This document shows positions 39,442 through 47,438 of a DNA stretch of 58,114 nt, one piece after another. Origin of the DNA: a virus; IMG/VR virus record IMGVR_UViG_3300048770_000009, positions 1 to 58,114 of that record; one strand, written 5' to 3'. Under the pieces are notes generated by a model. It saw only the letters and a program-made list of their open reading frames with translations. It ran no database searches and was not told where the DNA came from. The position numbers and the translations under genes are program-made. The first letter of the stretch is position 1, and each line of letters opens with the position of its first letter.

Positions 39442-39761
39442 ACTGGAAGCCTTGGCTATACTCGCTGATCTCCGCTGGCATCGGCGGCGCATCAAGTGCC
39501 CTCGGTGGCGTGATCGTCGCGCCCTCGGTATTCAACTTCACGCCGACCGGCTGGGCGAACATCGGCAAGCTGGCGCTATTCGGTTTTGCGGTGCCAGTGC
39601 TGGCTTACCTTAAGCAATCGCCGCTGCCGCCCGAGTCGCAGGTGACGGTGGTGGAGACAAAGCAAACCGAGACGACCACAGTCACACCGCCGCCAGTAGC
39701 ATCCAAGTATGCGCCCGGTCTGCCGGTTGACGAGCAGGGCAGACTGAAACAGAACCCGTAA
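39438..39761 (+). CDS. Two-span membrane protein, holin-like
   Basis: 107 residues; ATG 39438 overlaps the previous stop. Two hydrophobic segments (WLYSLISAGIGGASSALGGVIVA and IGKLALFGFAVPVLAYL) and a hydrophilic Pro/Thr tail. Size and topology fit a class II-like holin. No lysozyme-like gene adjoins it; the L,D-transpeptidase-like gene lies 3.5 kb on. Holin activity is inferred. Confidence 0.6.
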   Translation: MNWKPWLYSLISAGIGGASSALGGVIVAPSVFNFTPTGWANIGKLALFGFAVPVLAYLKQSPLPPESQVTVVETKQTETTTVTPPPVASKYAPGLPVDEQGRLKQNP

Positions 39762-39785
39762 CGCAGCACAACCGAAAGGACACCG

Positions 39786-40040
39786 ATGGACCAGATGGAC
39801 CACGAGAAAACGAAGGCGCAACAGGAATCAACATGCAACCAGGCTGTTGCTGGCTGTGCGCGAGACAAGGTTGGGTATGCGCAAGCTGCTCAAGTTCCGT
39901 TGCGGTTACAGCTTGAGCGCGAGTTCAACTCGAACGCTTCCCGGCAGAGGGTGGTTGCTCAGGCGCTTGACATCATCACGCGGCACCCGGAGTTTGAAGA
40001 GTTCCTTCTGCTCCAACGGATCATCAACCACGGCTACTAA
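39786..40040 (+). CDS. Hypothetical small protein
   Basis: 84 residues with CGAAAGGACACCG before ATG. Charged N-terminal half, then helices (RQRVVAQALDIITRHPEFEEFLLLQRIINHGY). No signal or membrane segment. Unknown. Confidence 0.65.
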   Translation: MDQMDHEKTKAQQESTCNQAVAGCARDKVGYAQAAQVPLRLQLEREFNSNASRQRVVAQALDIITRHPEFEEFLLLQRIINHGY

Positions 40041-40057
40041 CCGAAAGGACACGCACC

Positions 40058-40597
40058 ATGTGCAAAAACGCAACGAAGTCCGCAGCCGCTTTGATGGCCG
40101 CAATCGAACCGACAATCAAGTCGCTGCTCGCCGCCACCGGCCAACTCAACACCCCGAACGGCATCGCGGCCATGAACGCCTATGATGCGGCTCTGCTCGC
40201 CGTTCAGAACTGGACTCCCAGCACCACCGCGCAGAACGTGCTCCAACTCATGAACGCCTTCACGGCGGTATTCGACACGCTTCCGCTTCCGCCGAATGTT
40301 GCGCTTTACGTGAACATCATCACGGCTGGCATCACTGCGGTCATCGCTATCCTGACGGCCAACTCGCCGGCCCCTGCTTCTCTCCTTACTCATGAAGAGA
40401 CTCAGGCCATGCACCAGGCGGCAGTTGCGGCAGACGCAGCGGCGGCAGACGCAGCGGCGGCAGACGCAGCGGCGAAGGTTGCGGTGCTCGTACCTGGCTT
40501 CAAGCGCAGCATCTTCCATTCGCCTGAGAGCCAGTACAACACGGCATGGAACAACGCTTGCGACACGAACCCGGTCGAGGGCATCGGCAAGGTGTAG
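40058..40597 (+). CDS. Hypothetical helical protein with an Ala/Asp repeat
   Basis: 179 residues, with CGAAAGGACACGCACC before ATG, nearly the same leader as the previous gene. Helical, with a hydrophobic stretch (VALYVNIITAGITAVIAIL, about 86-104), then three exact AADAA repeats (bases 40427-40471), then VPGFKRSIFHSPESQYNTAWN. Could be membrane-associated. Unknown family. Confidence 0.65.
   Translation: MCKNATKSAAALMAAIEPTIKSLLAATGQLNTPNGIAAMNAYDAALLAVQNWTPSTTAQNVLQLMNAFTAVFDTLPLPPNVALYVNIITAGITAVIAILTANSPAPASLLTHEETQAMHQAAVAADAAAADAAAADAAAKVAVLVPGFKRSIFHSPESQYNTAWNNACDTNPVEGIGKV
40427..40471 (+). repeat. 15-bp tandem repeat (3 exact copies)
   Basis: GCGGCAGACGCAGCG three times without change, in frame, encoding Ala-Ala-Asp-Ala-Ala. 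Confidence 0.95.
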
Positions 40598-40617
40598 CCA
40601 GCCAGAGACGGCACAGT

Positions 40618-40683
40618 TTGCGCGGGCCGAGGACTGGTAGTTTGCTTTCGAGCTTCTACCTTAGCGTGATCCGGCCCGCGCAA
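40618..40683 (+). ncRNA. Candidate structured RNA
   Basis: TTGCGCGGGCCG (40618-40629) pairs perfectly with CGGCCCGCGCAA (40672-40683). Inside are GGTAG/CTACC and a GCT-TTCG-AGC hairpin with a UUCG tetraloop. The three nested stems fill the gap between two genes. No T-run follows, so a plain terminator is unlikely; it may be a regulatory RNA, processing site or mRNA-stabilising element. No known family recognised. Confidence 0.5.
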
Positions 40684-40696
40684 TTCAGAGGCACCC

Positions 40697-40810
40697 ATGA
40701 CGCCCGACCAGATCGCCCAACTCGAATCCGCGCTCTGCTGGGTGGCGTTCGTAGCGGCTCTGGCGTTTACGGCGGTGACCGGAATGAACAAGGGATGGTG
40801 GGACGAATGA
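40697..40810 (+). CDS. Small membrane peptide
   Basis: 37 residues, with AGAGG 4 bases before ATG. One membrane helix (ALCWVAFVAALAFTAV). The stop overlaps the HAD-like gene start (ATGA). Confidence 0.6.
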   Translation: MTPDQIAQLESALCWVAFVAALAFTAVTGMNKGWWDE

Positions 40811-41397
40811 CAACTGAAGTAAGCATATCTCCAGGCAGAAAGCCGATTCTCAACCTCGACTTTGACGGCGTGTGCCATCTGTACACGTCGGGGTGGAAGG
40901 GCGCGGCTAACATTCCCGATGCGCCAACGGAAGGTATGTGGGAAGCCCTCCGCTCCTATCAAGCCATTTTTGAAGTCGATATATTCAGCTCTCGGAGCAA
41001 CCAAGAGGGCGGCATTGAAGCCATGAAAAATTGGTTCTACAGGAACCTGCCATCGGATGAATACCTTTCCGTAGTCGAGGCTCTTGTATTCCCAGTTGAC
41101 AAACCTCCTGCCTTTATCGGCATCGATGATCGAGTGGTAACCTTTCGGGGAGCATGGCCAGATGCCCAGGAGCTGCGGGCGTTCAAAACATGGACGCAAA
41201 ATCCGCTGGGAGCCACCAACAATCATCCTCGCGGCAAACTTAACGAGAGCGACGAAGGGGAGTTAAGGCTGGCTGTTTTCGAGAAAGACGGCACGGTGGT
41301 TATCGACTTCGGAAAGCCTACGGCTTGGATTGGTCTCGATGCAGAAACCGCCAGGAGTTTTGCCAACCTCATTGTCAAATATGCGAATAATTTATGA
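40807..41397 (+). CDS. HAD-like hydrolase
   Basis: 196 residues from ATG 40807. ILNLDFDGVCH (Asp18 and Asp20) is the HAD nucleophile motif; FEVDIFSSRSNQEGG fits motif II (Ser/Thr) and FIGIDDRV motif IV. Probably a phosphatase; the substrate is unknown (nucleotides or 5'/3' phosphate ends in phages). The last 60 residues form an extra strand-rich domain. Confidence 0.78.
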   Translation: MTTEVSISPGRKPILNLDFDGVCHLYTSGWKGAANIPDAPTEGMWEALRSYQAIFEVDIFSSRSNQEGGIEAMKNWFYRNLPSDEYLSVVEALVFPVDKPPAFIGIDDRVVTFRGAWPDAQELRAFKTWTQNPLGATNNHPRGKLNESDEGELRLAVFEKDGTVVIDFGKPTAWIGLDAETARSFANLIVKYANNL

Positions 41398-41456
41398 CAC
41401 CACCCATGCCTGAGCAACCCGGCCTGATCGCGCTCCAAACCGCAGAGGTAGACTGA
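41394..41456 (+). CDS. Possible 20-residue peptide
   Basis: MTPPMPEQPGLIALQTAEVD, started by an ATGA overlap and ended by a TGATG overlap. Either a tiny coupled gene or a link that passes ribosomes to the next gene. Confidence 0.35.
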   Translation: MTPPMPEQPGLIALQTAEVD

Positions 41457-41719
41457 TGGCCCCGTACATCCCATGGAAGGTGCGCAAGGCGGCAGAGGCA
41501 GCTAGAGCCGCGCAGCCACGCCAAGTATGGTGTACTCGATACCGCGAAGCACGCCAAGCGAAACGAGAAGATGCGGCATTCGAGAGCGGGATTGAGAAGC
41601 TCGGCGAATATCTGGCTGCATGGACATGGCTTGACGAGATCCCGCAGCCGCTATGGTTCCCGCGCTGTGTGAGCATCGAGTGCCGTCCGGACCAGCAGAT
41701 TTTCATGGGGATGCGATGA
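41456..41719 (+). CDS. Hypothetical protein
   Basis: 87 residues from ATG 41456, with GAGG upstream. Basic, Arg/Ala-rich helix first (RKAAEAARAAQPRQVWCTRYREARQAKRE), then WTWLDEIPQPLWFPRC. Overlaps the next gene by 4 bases. Unknown. Confidence 0.6.
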   Translation: MAPYIPWKVRKAAEAARAAQPRQVWCTRYREARQAKREDAAFESGIEKLGEYLAAWTWLDEIPQPLWFPRCVSIECRPDQQIFMGMR

Positions 41720-42297
41720 AGAGACTCGCCCTCATCGCGCTCCTTGCCGTTCCCTGCCACGCGCAGCAGCCGGGACTTGCCAAGCTCCAGCAGGCGGTTA
41801 CGGACCTAACGGCGGCGGTCCAGAGGCTCACGGCGGCGCAACCGTCACCAGGCGCAGGTCTGCTGCCCGGTCAGACAGGACTCTTTGCCGCGTTTCCCAA
41901 GGGCCAGTTCGGAATGCCTACGACCTTGCCAGCGGGCTTGGTGCCGGTCTGGACGACGAATGACCCCATCAACTGCCCACTGACGCCAGCCGTGGCCGAT
42001 TCCAACGCATCGCAGATGGTTGTGACCGTGCCAGCGAACCTGATCCCGAGCGCCGGCCAGGTCTGCATCCTGACCGTGACCTCGCCGGACGGGACCGGCG
42101 CAAGCAGCATTGTGATTCCATTCACGGTGCCGGGGCAGGGACCGTTCAACGCGAACATACTCAACTGGCAAGTAGCCCCGCAGGTGATTACGGGCTACTA
42201 TGTTTACCAGATCGCGCTGCCGACACCGCCCGCGCCTGGGCAGTCGGTTGCGCGGCTGGAGAAGAGGGGAAATGCTGAGCGAACCGTTAGGCCGTGA
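41716..42297 (+). CDS. Exported protein 8
   Basis: 193 residues from ATG 41716 (overlaps the previous stop). Signal peptide KRLALIALLAVPCHA, then Gln. The mature start is a heptad helix (LAKLQQAVTDLTAAVQRLTAA) suited to trimerisation, then a beta domain with two Cys (NCPLT, QVCILTV). Similar in style to the main exported cassette but separated from it by 3.4 kb. Confidence 0.72.
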   Translation: MKRLALIALLAVPCHAQQPGLAKLQQAVTDLTAAVQRLTAAQPSPGAGLLPGQTGLFAAFPKGQFGMPTTLPAGLVPVWTTNDPINCPLTPAVADSNASQMVVTVPANLIPSAGQVCILTVTSPDGTGASSIVIPFTVPGQGPFNANILNWQVAPQVITGYYVYQIALPTPPAPGQSVARLEKRGNAERTVRP

Positions 42298-42523
42298 CTG
42301 GAAGCATCCGTATCGACTCCCCGATCTTGCACGGGCTATTGCAGTGGCTAAGAGGGATGAGCAAAAGATATGGGCTAAACTGCTTGAACACGAAGCCTAT
42401 ACCTACGAGGTTTATCCCGGTGGAAGAAATGTTGCTTGGCAGGATGTGACCTTAGAAAGACGCAGCCGGAGGGCAGAGATTGAACCAGCGCGGCGCGGAC
42501 CTAAAGAAAAGAACTGGGAGTAG
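42272..42523 (+). CDS. Hypothetical small protein
   Basis: 83 residues from ATG 42272 with GAGGGGA just upstream; overlaps exported protein 8 by 26 bases. Charged, helical (LARAIAVAKRDEQKIWAKLLEHE), basic tail. Unknown. Confidence 0.6.
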   Translation: MLSEPLGRDWKHPYRLPDLARAIAVAKRDEQKIWAKLLEHEAYTYEVYPGGRNVAWQDVTLERRSRRAEIEPARRGPKEKNWE

Positions 42524-42526
42524 ACA

Positions 42527-42730
42527 ATGCAGATCATCGTTCAACCAGTGTTTCCACCGATCCCTACGACCGCCTTCGATTGGTGCGCTTACATCGACGG
42601 CATGGAAGAGCTTCCGCACCTTTACGGCCACGGCAGGACTAAGGAAGACGCCGTGAAGGAACTTCGCTTCAACCTCGAAGATCAAGGCGAGCATTTCCTT
42701 TTTGACTTCGACCAAGCGCAGGTAGCCTAA
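42527..42730 (+). CDS. Hypothetical small protein
   Basis: 67 residues. FDWCAYIDGMEELPHLYGHGRTKEDAVKEL looks like a HicB-like or other small alpha/beta fold (strand, GxGxT, helix), but no HicA partner is present. The stop overlaps the next ATG (TAATG). Confidence 0.6.
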   Translation: MQIIVQPVFPPIPTTAFDWCAYIDGMEELPHLYGHGRTKEDAVKELRFNLEDQGEHFLFDFDQAQVA

Positions 42731-42996
42731 TGTTCTACGGCACACGCATTCTCGCAGCGGTCCAGGTAGCAATGCTGGGCTATGTCATTTACCTTCAACG
42801 GAAACAGGAGAAAATCATCATGTCAGGACTCACCGATCTGCAAACGTCAGTCACCGCGCTCACCACTGCGGTCAACAACATCATCGCGCTCGTCAAGAAC
42901 GCCGATCCCGATGCAACCGTCGCCTCCATCGCTGCGCAGGTTCAGGCCGAAGTGGATGCGCTCAACGCTGCAATGGCCCCTCCCCCGGCGTCCTAG
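42730..42996 (+). CDS. Membrane-anchored coiled-coil protein
   Basis: 88 residues. N-terminal membrane helix (ILAAVQVAMLGYVIYL), then a heptad coiled coil (SGLTDLQTSVTALTTAVNNIIALV) and an Ala-rich end. An internal ATG at 42820 would give a soluble form. The layout resembles spanin or tail-chaperone-like small proteins; not assignable. Confidence 0.6.
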   Translation: MFYGTRILAAVQVAMLGYVIYLQRKQEKIIMSGLTDLQTSVTALTTAVNNIIALVKNADPDATVASIAAQVQAEVDALNAAMAPPPAS

Positions 42997-43111
42997 CCCG
43001 CGCACAAACCGGGGTCGCAAGGCCCCGGAAGTTCTGGATTCGCGCAACTGGCGCACGGAAGAGGGTGAAGCCATTGACAAACAATACTCAGAACCGACTC
43101 CGAATTTTGGC

Positions 43112-43240
43112 ATGGACAATCTTCCTATGGGAGGCATGTTTGTTTCCCCAATGGGCTTTAGCTGCCCAGAGGGTACACATCTCGCGGCACTCCCCGACAC
43201 GGATAAGAAAGTCTGCCAACCGAATCCAGGTTCTGATTGA
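43112..43240 (+). CDS. Small Cys-pair protein
   Basis: 42 residues from ATG 43112; the start is uncertain and the ribosome site weak. MGGMFVSPMGFSCPEGTHLA...KKVCQPN. Its stop overlaps the next TTG (TTGA), which supports translation. A competing frame (43065-43253) encodes a signal-like hydrophobic stretch ending ALAAQ and cannot be excluded. Confidence 0.45.
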   Translation: MDNLPMGGMFVSPMGFSCPEGTHLAALPDTDKKVCQPNPGSD

Positions 43241-43704
43241 CGCCGCTGTATAGGCACCGTATTACAGGGCGCAACCAACACGGTGCGGAAGTTCTGGAGC
43301 ACAATATGTGGTGGACCTTTGAAATCCCGACCGGCCGCTACTTCAACCCATCCGGTGCCTACGTCTCGACGGGCTATGCTGGGAACGGACCAGATAAAGA
43401 TAATGTAGACTCTGAGGCTATCGTTGGCCATGGCCCGCTGCCAGAAGCGACCTACGCGATGGGAAAATGGTTCGATGATCCCGAAAAAGGACCGATCGTT
43501 TGCCATCTCACTCCGTTGCCGGGAAGCGAGATGTACGACCGTGACGCTTTGAGTTTTATGATTCACGGCGATTCGCTTCGGCATCCTGGCTGGGCTTCCG
43601 ATGGCTGCTGTGTCGCCGACCATCCCACGCGGCTTGCAATGTCCACGTCGCCCTGCCAGTTCATCAGGACGGTAAAACAATTCACGCCTACCACCGGAGA
43701 ATAA
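43237..43704 (+). CDS. L,D-transpeptidase-like (DUF2778-type) protein, possible lysis enzyme
   Basis: 155 residues from TTG 43237. FMIHGDSLRHPGWASDGCCV contains the His110...Ser121-Asp-Gly-Cys124 pattern of L,D-transpeptidase-like enzymes, closest in style to DUF2778, a group that includes a peptidoglycan-targeting toxin. Cys124 would be the nucleophile. No lysozyme or amidase is visible in the window, so this is the best lysis-enzyme candidate; it has no signal peptide and would need a holin. A terminator follows. Confidence 0.65.
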   Translation: MTPLYRHRITGRNQHGAEVLEHNMWWTFEIPTGRYFNPSGAYVSTGYAGNGPDKDNVDSEAIVGHGPLPEATYAMGKWFDDPEKGPIVCHLTPLPGSEMYDRDALSFMIHGDSLRHPGWASDGCCVADHPTRLAMSTSPCQFIRTVKQFTPTTGE

Positions 43705-43737
43705 AAGGAGATCGCGGAACACGCCAGAGCATGAGAT

Positions 43738-43761
43738 GGGCGGCCTTCGGGTCGCCCTTTT
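43738..43761 (+). terminator. Rho-independent terminator with UUCG loop
   Basis: GGGCGGCC - TTCG - GGTCGCCC (43738-43757; one G-T pair), then TTTT. It closes the accessory/lysis operon before the structural genes. The same design recurs at 47892-47914. Confidence 0.88.
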
Positions 43762-43893
43762 CATTGGCGCGCGGTCTCAAAGAGGTTGCCTCGCCGGTTT
43801 CTGCCGCTTCCCGGCGATCACGCGGGCTCGAAGCAGAGCGGCGGTAGAGTCCGCGGCAACACAGAGTATCAGAGAAAAAGAATCGAGGCAACC

Positions 43894-44079
43894 ATGGATA
43901 TGAGCTACTCGAAAGGTAAGAATATGTTTAAGGCCAAGAAGATCCCGATTCCTGGCAATGAGCAATTCCACATGAAGCAGGAGGAGCCGCTGAACAACGG
44001 CGCCGCCGAGAAACCATCGAACATCAAGCCAAAGAGGGCCGGACAGCGTATCTTTGGCAAGAAGGCAGGCAGCAAATGA
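43894..44079 (+). CDS. Hypothetical small basic protein
   Basis: 61 residues from ATG 43894, with GAGG 5 bases upstream. Lys-rich throughout (YSKGKNMFKAKKIPIPG ... KPKRAGQRIFGKKAG). First gene of the structural operon; perhaps a DNA-associated virion or head protein. Overlaps the next gene (ATGA). The gap before it (43762-43893) has no obvious promoter. Confidence 0.62.
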   Translation: MDMSYSKGKNMFKAKKIPIPGNEQFHMKQEEPLNNGAAEKPSNIKPKRAGQRIFGKKAGSK

Positions 44080-44516
44080 GCAAACCAGGCTACAGCGGTA
44101 ACCAGTACATCCTCGACATCAACGCCGACTCCGGCGCGTTCGTCAACATTGTCGCTAAGTCCACTGTCCGCCGGCTCGTGGTCGAGGAGAGCAGCATCAC
44201 GGTGGCCGGTGGCGCCAACACGCTCCAGGGCATCCTCCAATACAAAGTGCCGAACGACAACACACTCAACGGCTTCGCAACCATCTTCCAGGCCGTCGGC
44301 GGCAACACCGAAGCGGCCGAGGGAACGGTGGTCGTCGCCAAGTTCGAGTTGGGCAACAAGGTTGGCCAGATCGGTGCATGGGGCGAGATTATCGGCCAGC
44401 TTGGGCAGCCGATCATCGGAAACAACCCTCCAGGGCTCACCAATGCCACCGTCATGGCGCAGGTACGGTCTGGAACCGGGACCGGGACCAGCGTCATGGT
44501 CACCGAGTACAACTGA
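44076..44516 (+). CDS. Probable virion structural protein
   Basis: 146 residues. Beta-rich (YILDINADSGAFVNI, VRRLVVEESSITVAGG) with Gly/Ala/Thr abundance, typical of small head or tail decoration proteins. Located just before the portal. Assignment by context only. Confidence 0.6.
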   Translation: MSKPGYSGNQYILDINADSGAFVNIVAKSTVRRLVVEESSITVAGGANTLQGILQYKVPNDNTLNGFATIFQAVGGNTEAAEGTVVVAKFELGNKVGQIGAWGEIIGQLGQPIIGNNPPGLTNATVMAQVRSGTGTGTSVMVTEYN

Positions 44517-44842
44517 TGAAACTCCCTTGGGTATCCCGCGAACGGTTCGACGAGGAGCGCGCCCGCGCCGTAAAGGCCGAAACTGCGCTTGAGGAACTCC
44601 GCCAGAAGTTCCTCGACTACATCCAGAACCAGCAGTTGGCCGCTCCGGTGATCGGCGAGAATACGGACCTGTCGAAGATTCAACCCATCGCGGGCAGGCC
44701 CACCATCGCCAACATCATCGACATTGCCAACCGGGACGCCTACAGGGCAGCTCAAGTCCCTGGCGCGAAGAGTGTCACCGAGCAACTTGCAGAGGCCCGT
44801 TCCAAAATGAACCGAGTCAAGGCGGCAGCGAATGGCAACTAA
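44516..44842 (+). CDS. Hypothetical protein before portal
   Basis: 108 residues from ATG 44516 (TGATG overlap). N-terminal coiled coil (RERFDEERARAVKAETALEELRQKFLDYIQ), then a mixed tail. Overlaps the portal gene by 11 bases. Probably a head-assembly accessory. Confidence 0.6.
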   Translation: MKLPWVSRERFDEERARAVKAETALEELRQKFLDYIQNQQLAAPVIGENTDLSKIQPIAGRPTIANIIDIANRDAYRAAQVPGAKSVTEQLAEARSKMNRVKAAANGN

Positions 44843-47429
44843 TCCTCCCGTACTCCAGATGAGCGCCATGCAGCCTGGGCAGCCCCAGCAGGGTGCGCAG
44901 CAGGACCAGCCTACGCCCAATGTCGAGCGCAGCCCGCAGAACCCCCTGCGCGGCGATGCTGACTCCCCTGGGCGGTTTGGCGGCCTCACGAAAGAGGAAG
45001 CTCTCAGGGTTTCAGGGGAGATCGTCCAGCCATTCAGAACGCAGTGGGCCACCGATCGCATCATGAAGATGCCGAACTGGCTCAAGTCCACCGAGTACGA
45101 CAAGGGTAAGCAGATTCTGGGCTGGGACCCAATCAGCCGGACCTACTTCGACGCCGTGGCGTGGTATCGCCAGAACAACCAGGAATCCGACTACAGCTAC
45201 CTCGAAAAGTACGTCAACAACATCACCCAAACCTGCCGGCGCAACTTCACTTCCGCCGTGGCGCGCGCTGTGCCGCCCGTTGTGATTCGCCCCGAGAACG
45301 CCGAGAACCTGGCCGACATGACGACTGCCAAGGCCGCGCAGGAGGCTATCTCGATCATCGAGGAAGCAAACGCCGTCAAGGGCTTGCTTGGGCTGGAGTC
45401 GCAATATCTCTTCCTGTATGGCGTCTACTTCAAGTGGACCCGGTTTGTGATCGATGGAGTCTGGGTCGGCTACAAGGATGAGCCGGTGTTTGGCGAGGTC
45501 CAGGCCAAAATCTCAGACGACCACTTCCACTGCCTGAATTGCGGGCAGAACTCCTCTGAAACCGACGTAGCGCAGTCCGGAGCTATGAAGTGCCCGAAGT
45601 GCCAGGCACCGCTCAATCCCCAAGACTTCCAACCCGGCGAGTCCACAACCGGCATCGGGCAGGTTGGCACCAAGAAGAAGCCCAACGGTTTGCCGAAGTG
45701 GTCGATCTATTCCCCGCTCCAGGTGGACACGGACCCCACCAAGGAGTACCTGGCCGACGTTCCGCTCCTGGCGCTTGAATGGGAAGTGGATGCATCGGAC
45801 ATTCGCGCCACGTTCCCCGACATGGCCGCCGAGATCACCGAGGGCGTCGAGAGCGCGACCAATGACAATGCCAGCTACGAGCGGCTGGTCCGGACGATGG
45901 TTTACTCGTCCTCATTCTCGGTCACCGCCGACATCTTCGCGGCGCGCGGCACTTACTCTCTGGTCTGGGTGCAGCCAAACTCCTACTACCGAATCTCGAA
46001 CGACGACGCCTTTGTACAGAAACTGCAGCAGTTGTTCCCCTACGGTCTGAAGTTGAGCATGTGGGGCCCGCTGGTTCTTAACTGCGAACCGGCCGTGCTG
46101 GTCAAAGAGTGGTCCTGCTGTAAACTCCACCGTGGGTATGGCCTGTATCCGCCCAGCGTGGCTGACAATGTTGTTCCCTTCAACGAGCGTTTCAATGCCA
46201 TCAACAATATCCTCGATGACTACATGGAGCGCTGCTCGACCGGCATCACGCTGGTTGATACCCGCCGCATCGACATTCGACAGATGAGCGGAAAGCCGCT
46301 GACCGGCGAGGTGCTCAATCCAACCCCGTCCATCGGCGAGGGTGTAACCCAGCCATTATCGAATGCTATCTATCATTTCCAGTTCCAGATGGACCCCGGC
46401 CTGATGAACTATCTCGACCGGCTCTGGAACTATTGCCAGATCATCTCCGGCATTCCCCCGCAGGTGTCCGGCACCGGTACTACTCCCGGCGTCGAGACGG
46501 GCAAAGGTCAGAAGCAGATGCTTGACCAGGCCATGGGACCGCTGGGCGACGTGTACGACTCCATCAAAGACGAGCACGCCTGGGCTGGGCAGAACGCTAT
46601 CGAGTGCCTGCAGGTCAACATGGCGTACACCGGTTCGCTCTGGAAGGTGATCGAAGAGAACGGTTCGGAGTTCCGGAACAACTACGTTCATCTCGATGAG
46701 ATGCAGGGGCGAGTGAGGGTGAAGGCCAACACAGACGAAGGCCTGCCCATGACGCCAGAGCAAAAGCGCCAATGGTGCGAGACCATCATGGAGATGGCCG
46801 AGAAACAGAACCCCGCGGCGATCGCATGGCTAGACGAGACTGCCAACCAGCAACTGCTTAACGATTACTGGGGCCTGCCTGGCTCTGTTGCGCCCGGCGC
46901 TGCGCAGAGGTCGAAGACCCTCCAAGACATTCGCCGACTGCTCCAGACGCCGCCTACGCCGAAGATTGACCCCAAGACCGGCCAGCAGATGCTGGACCCG
47001 GACGACGGCTCGCCGATGTTCCAACCCTCGATCGCGCCCAACAAGTGGGTTGAGGATTACGGCATCCTGCTGCCAACGATAGATCAATTTTGCGCAGAAA
47101 ACTGCGATGTGAAGACGCAGAATCCTCTTGGATGGCAGAATGTAATAGCTTTCAAGCGGCTGGCGCTTGATTATCAGAGCCAAGTTTCTGGGTATATGCA
47201 GAAACTAAAAATGCAAGCCGCCAAGGAAGGGCAGCCACCGCCGCCGCAGCCTAACCCCACAGTTCAACAGATGGAGGCCGCCGCGCTCCAGGATGCCATG
47301 ACGGGACTTAGTAACCTCACAAAGCAGAGTTCCATGCCGCCGCTGGGACCGAGCGCAAGCATCGCAGGGCAGGTTTCAGCCGGAAAGCAATTGGTTTCAG
47401 AAGTTGCAAAATTCCTTTCACCACAGTAG
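44832..47429 (+). CDS. Portal protein
   Basis: 865 residues, large for a portal. The wing/stem region (FNAINNILDDYMERCSTGITLVDT) and the IISGIPPQVSGTGTTPGVETGKGQKQMLDQA segment match the portal family of short-tailed phages. An unusual zinc ribbon (CLNCG...CPKCQ) lies at about 234-258. The C-terminal 200 residues are helical and Gln/Pro-rich, as in long portal barrels. It forms the dodecameric DNA gate and docks the terminase. Family confident; the zinc ribbon is odd. Confidence 0.87.
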   Translation: MATNPPVLQMSAMQPGQPQQGAQQDQPTPNVERSPQNPLRGDADSPGRFGGLTKEEALRVSGEIVQPFRTQWATDRIMKMPNWLKSTEYDKGKQILGWDPISRTYFDAVAWYRQNNQESDYSYLEKYVNNITQTCRRNFTSAVARAVPPVVIRPENAENLADMTTAKAAQEAISIIEEANAVKGLLGLESQYLFLYGVYFKWTRFVIDGVWVGYKDEPVFGEVQAKISDDHFHCLNCGQNSSETDVAQSGAMKCPKCQAPLNPQDFQPGESTTGIGQVGTKKKPNGLPKWSIYSPLQVDTDPTKEYLADVPLLALEWEVDASDIRATFPDMAAEITEGVESATNDNASYERLVRTMVYSSSFSVTADIFAARGTYSLVWVQPNSYYRISNDDAFVQKLQQLFPYGLKLSMWGPLVLNCEPAVLVKEWSCCKLHRGYGLYPPSVADNVVPFNERFNAINNILDDYMERCSTGITLVDTRRIDIRQMSGKPLTGEVLNPTPSIGEGVTQPLSNAIYHFQFQMDPGLMNYLDRLWNYCQIISGIPPQVSGTGTTPGVETGKGQKQMLDQAMGPLGDVYDSIKDEHAWAGQNAIECLQVNMAYTGSLWKVIEENGSEFRNNYVHLDEMQGRVRVKANTDEGLPMTPEQKRQWCETIMEMAEKQNPAAIAWLDETANQQLLNDYWGLPGSVAPGAAQRSKTLQDIRRLLQTPPTPKIDPKTGQQMLDPDDGSPMFQPSIAPNKWVEDYGILLPTIDQFCAENCDVKTQNPLGWQNVIAFKRLALDYQSQVSGYMQKLKMQAAKEGQPPPPQPNPTVQQMEAAALQDAMTGLSNLTKQSSMPPLGPSASIAGQVSAGKQLVSEVAKFLSPQ

Positions 47430-47438
47430 GGAGAATCC

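Noticed and set aside
42527-42730. HicB-type antitoxin
   Set aside because: The size and a GxT-helix pattern are suggestive, but no HicA-like gene is adjacent and the match is weak.
43065-43253. Tenth signal-peptide protein ending its hydrophobic stretch with ALAAQ
   Set aside because: The ribosome site is too close to the GTG and the tail is short and basic. The overlapping frame couples better to the next gene. Left as an open alternative.
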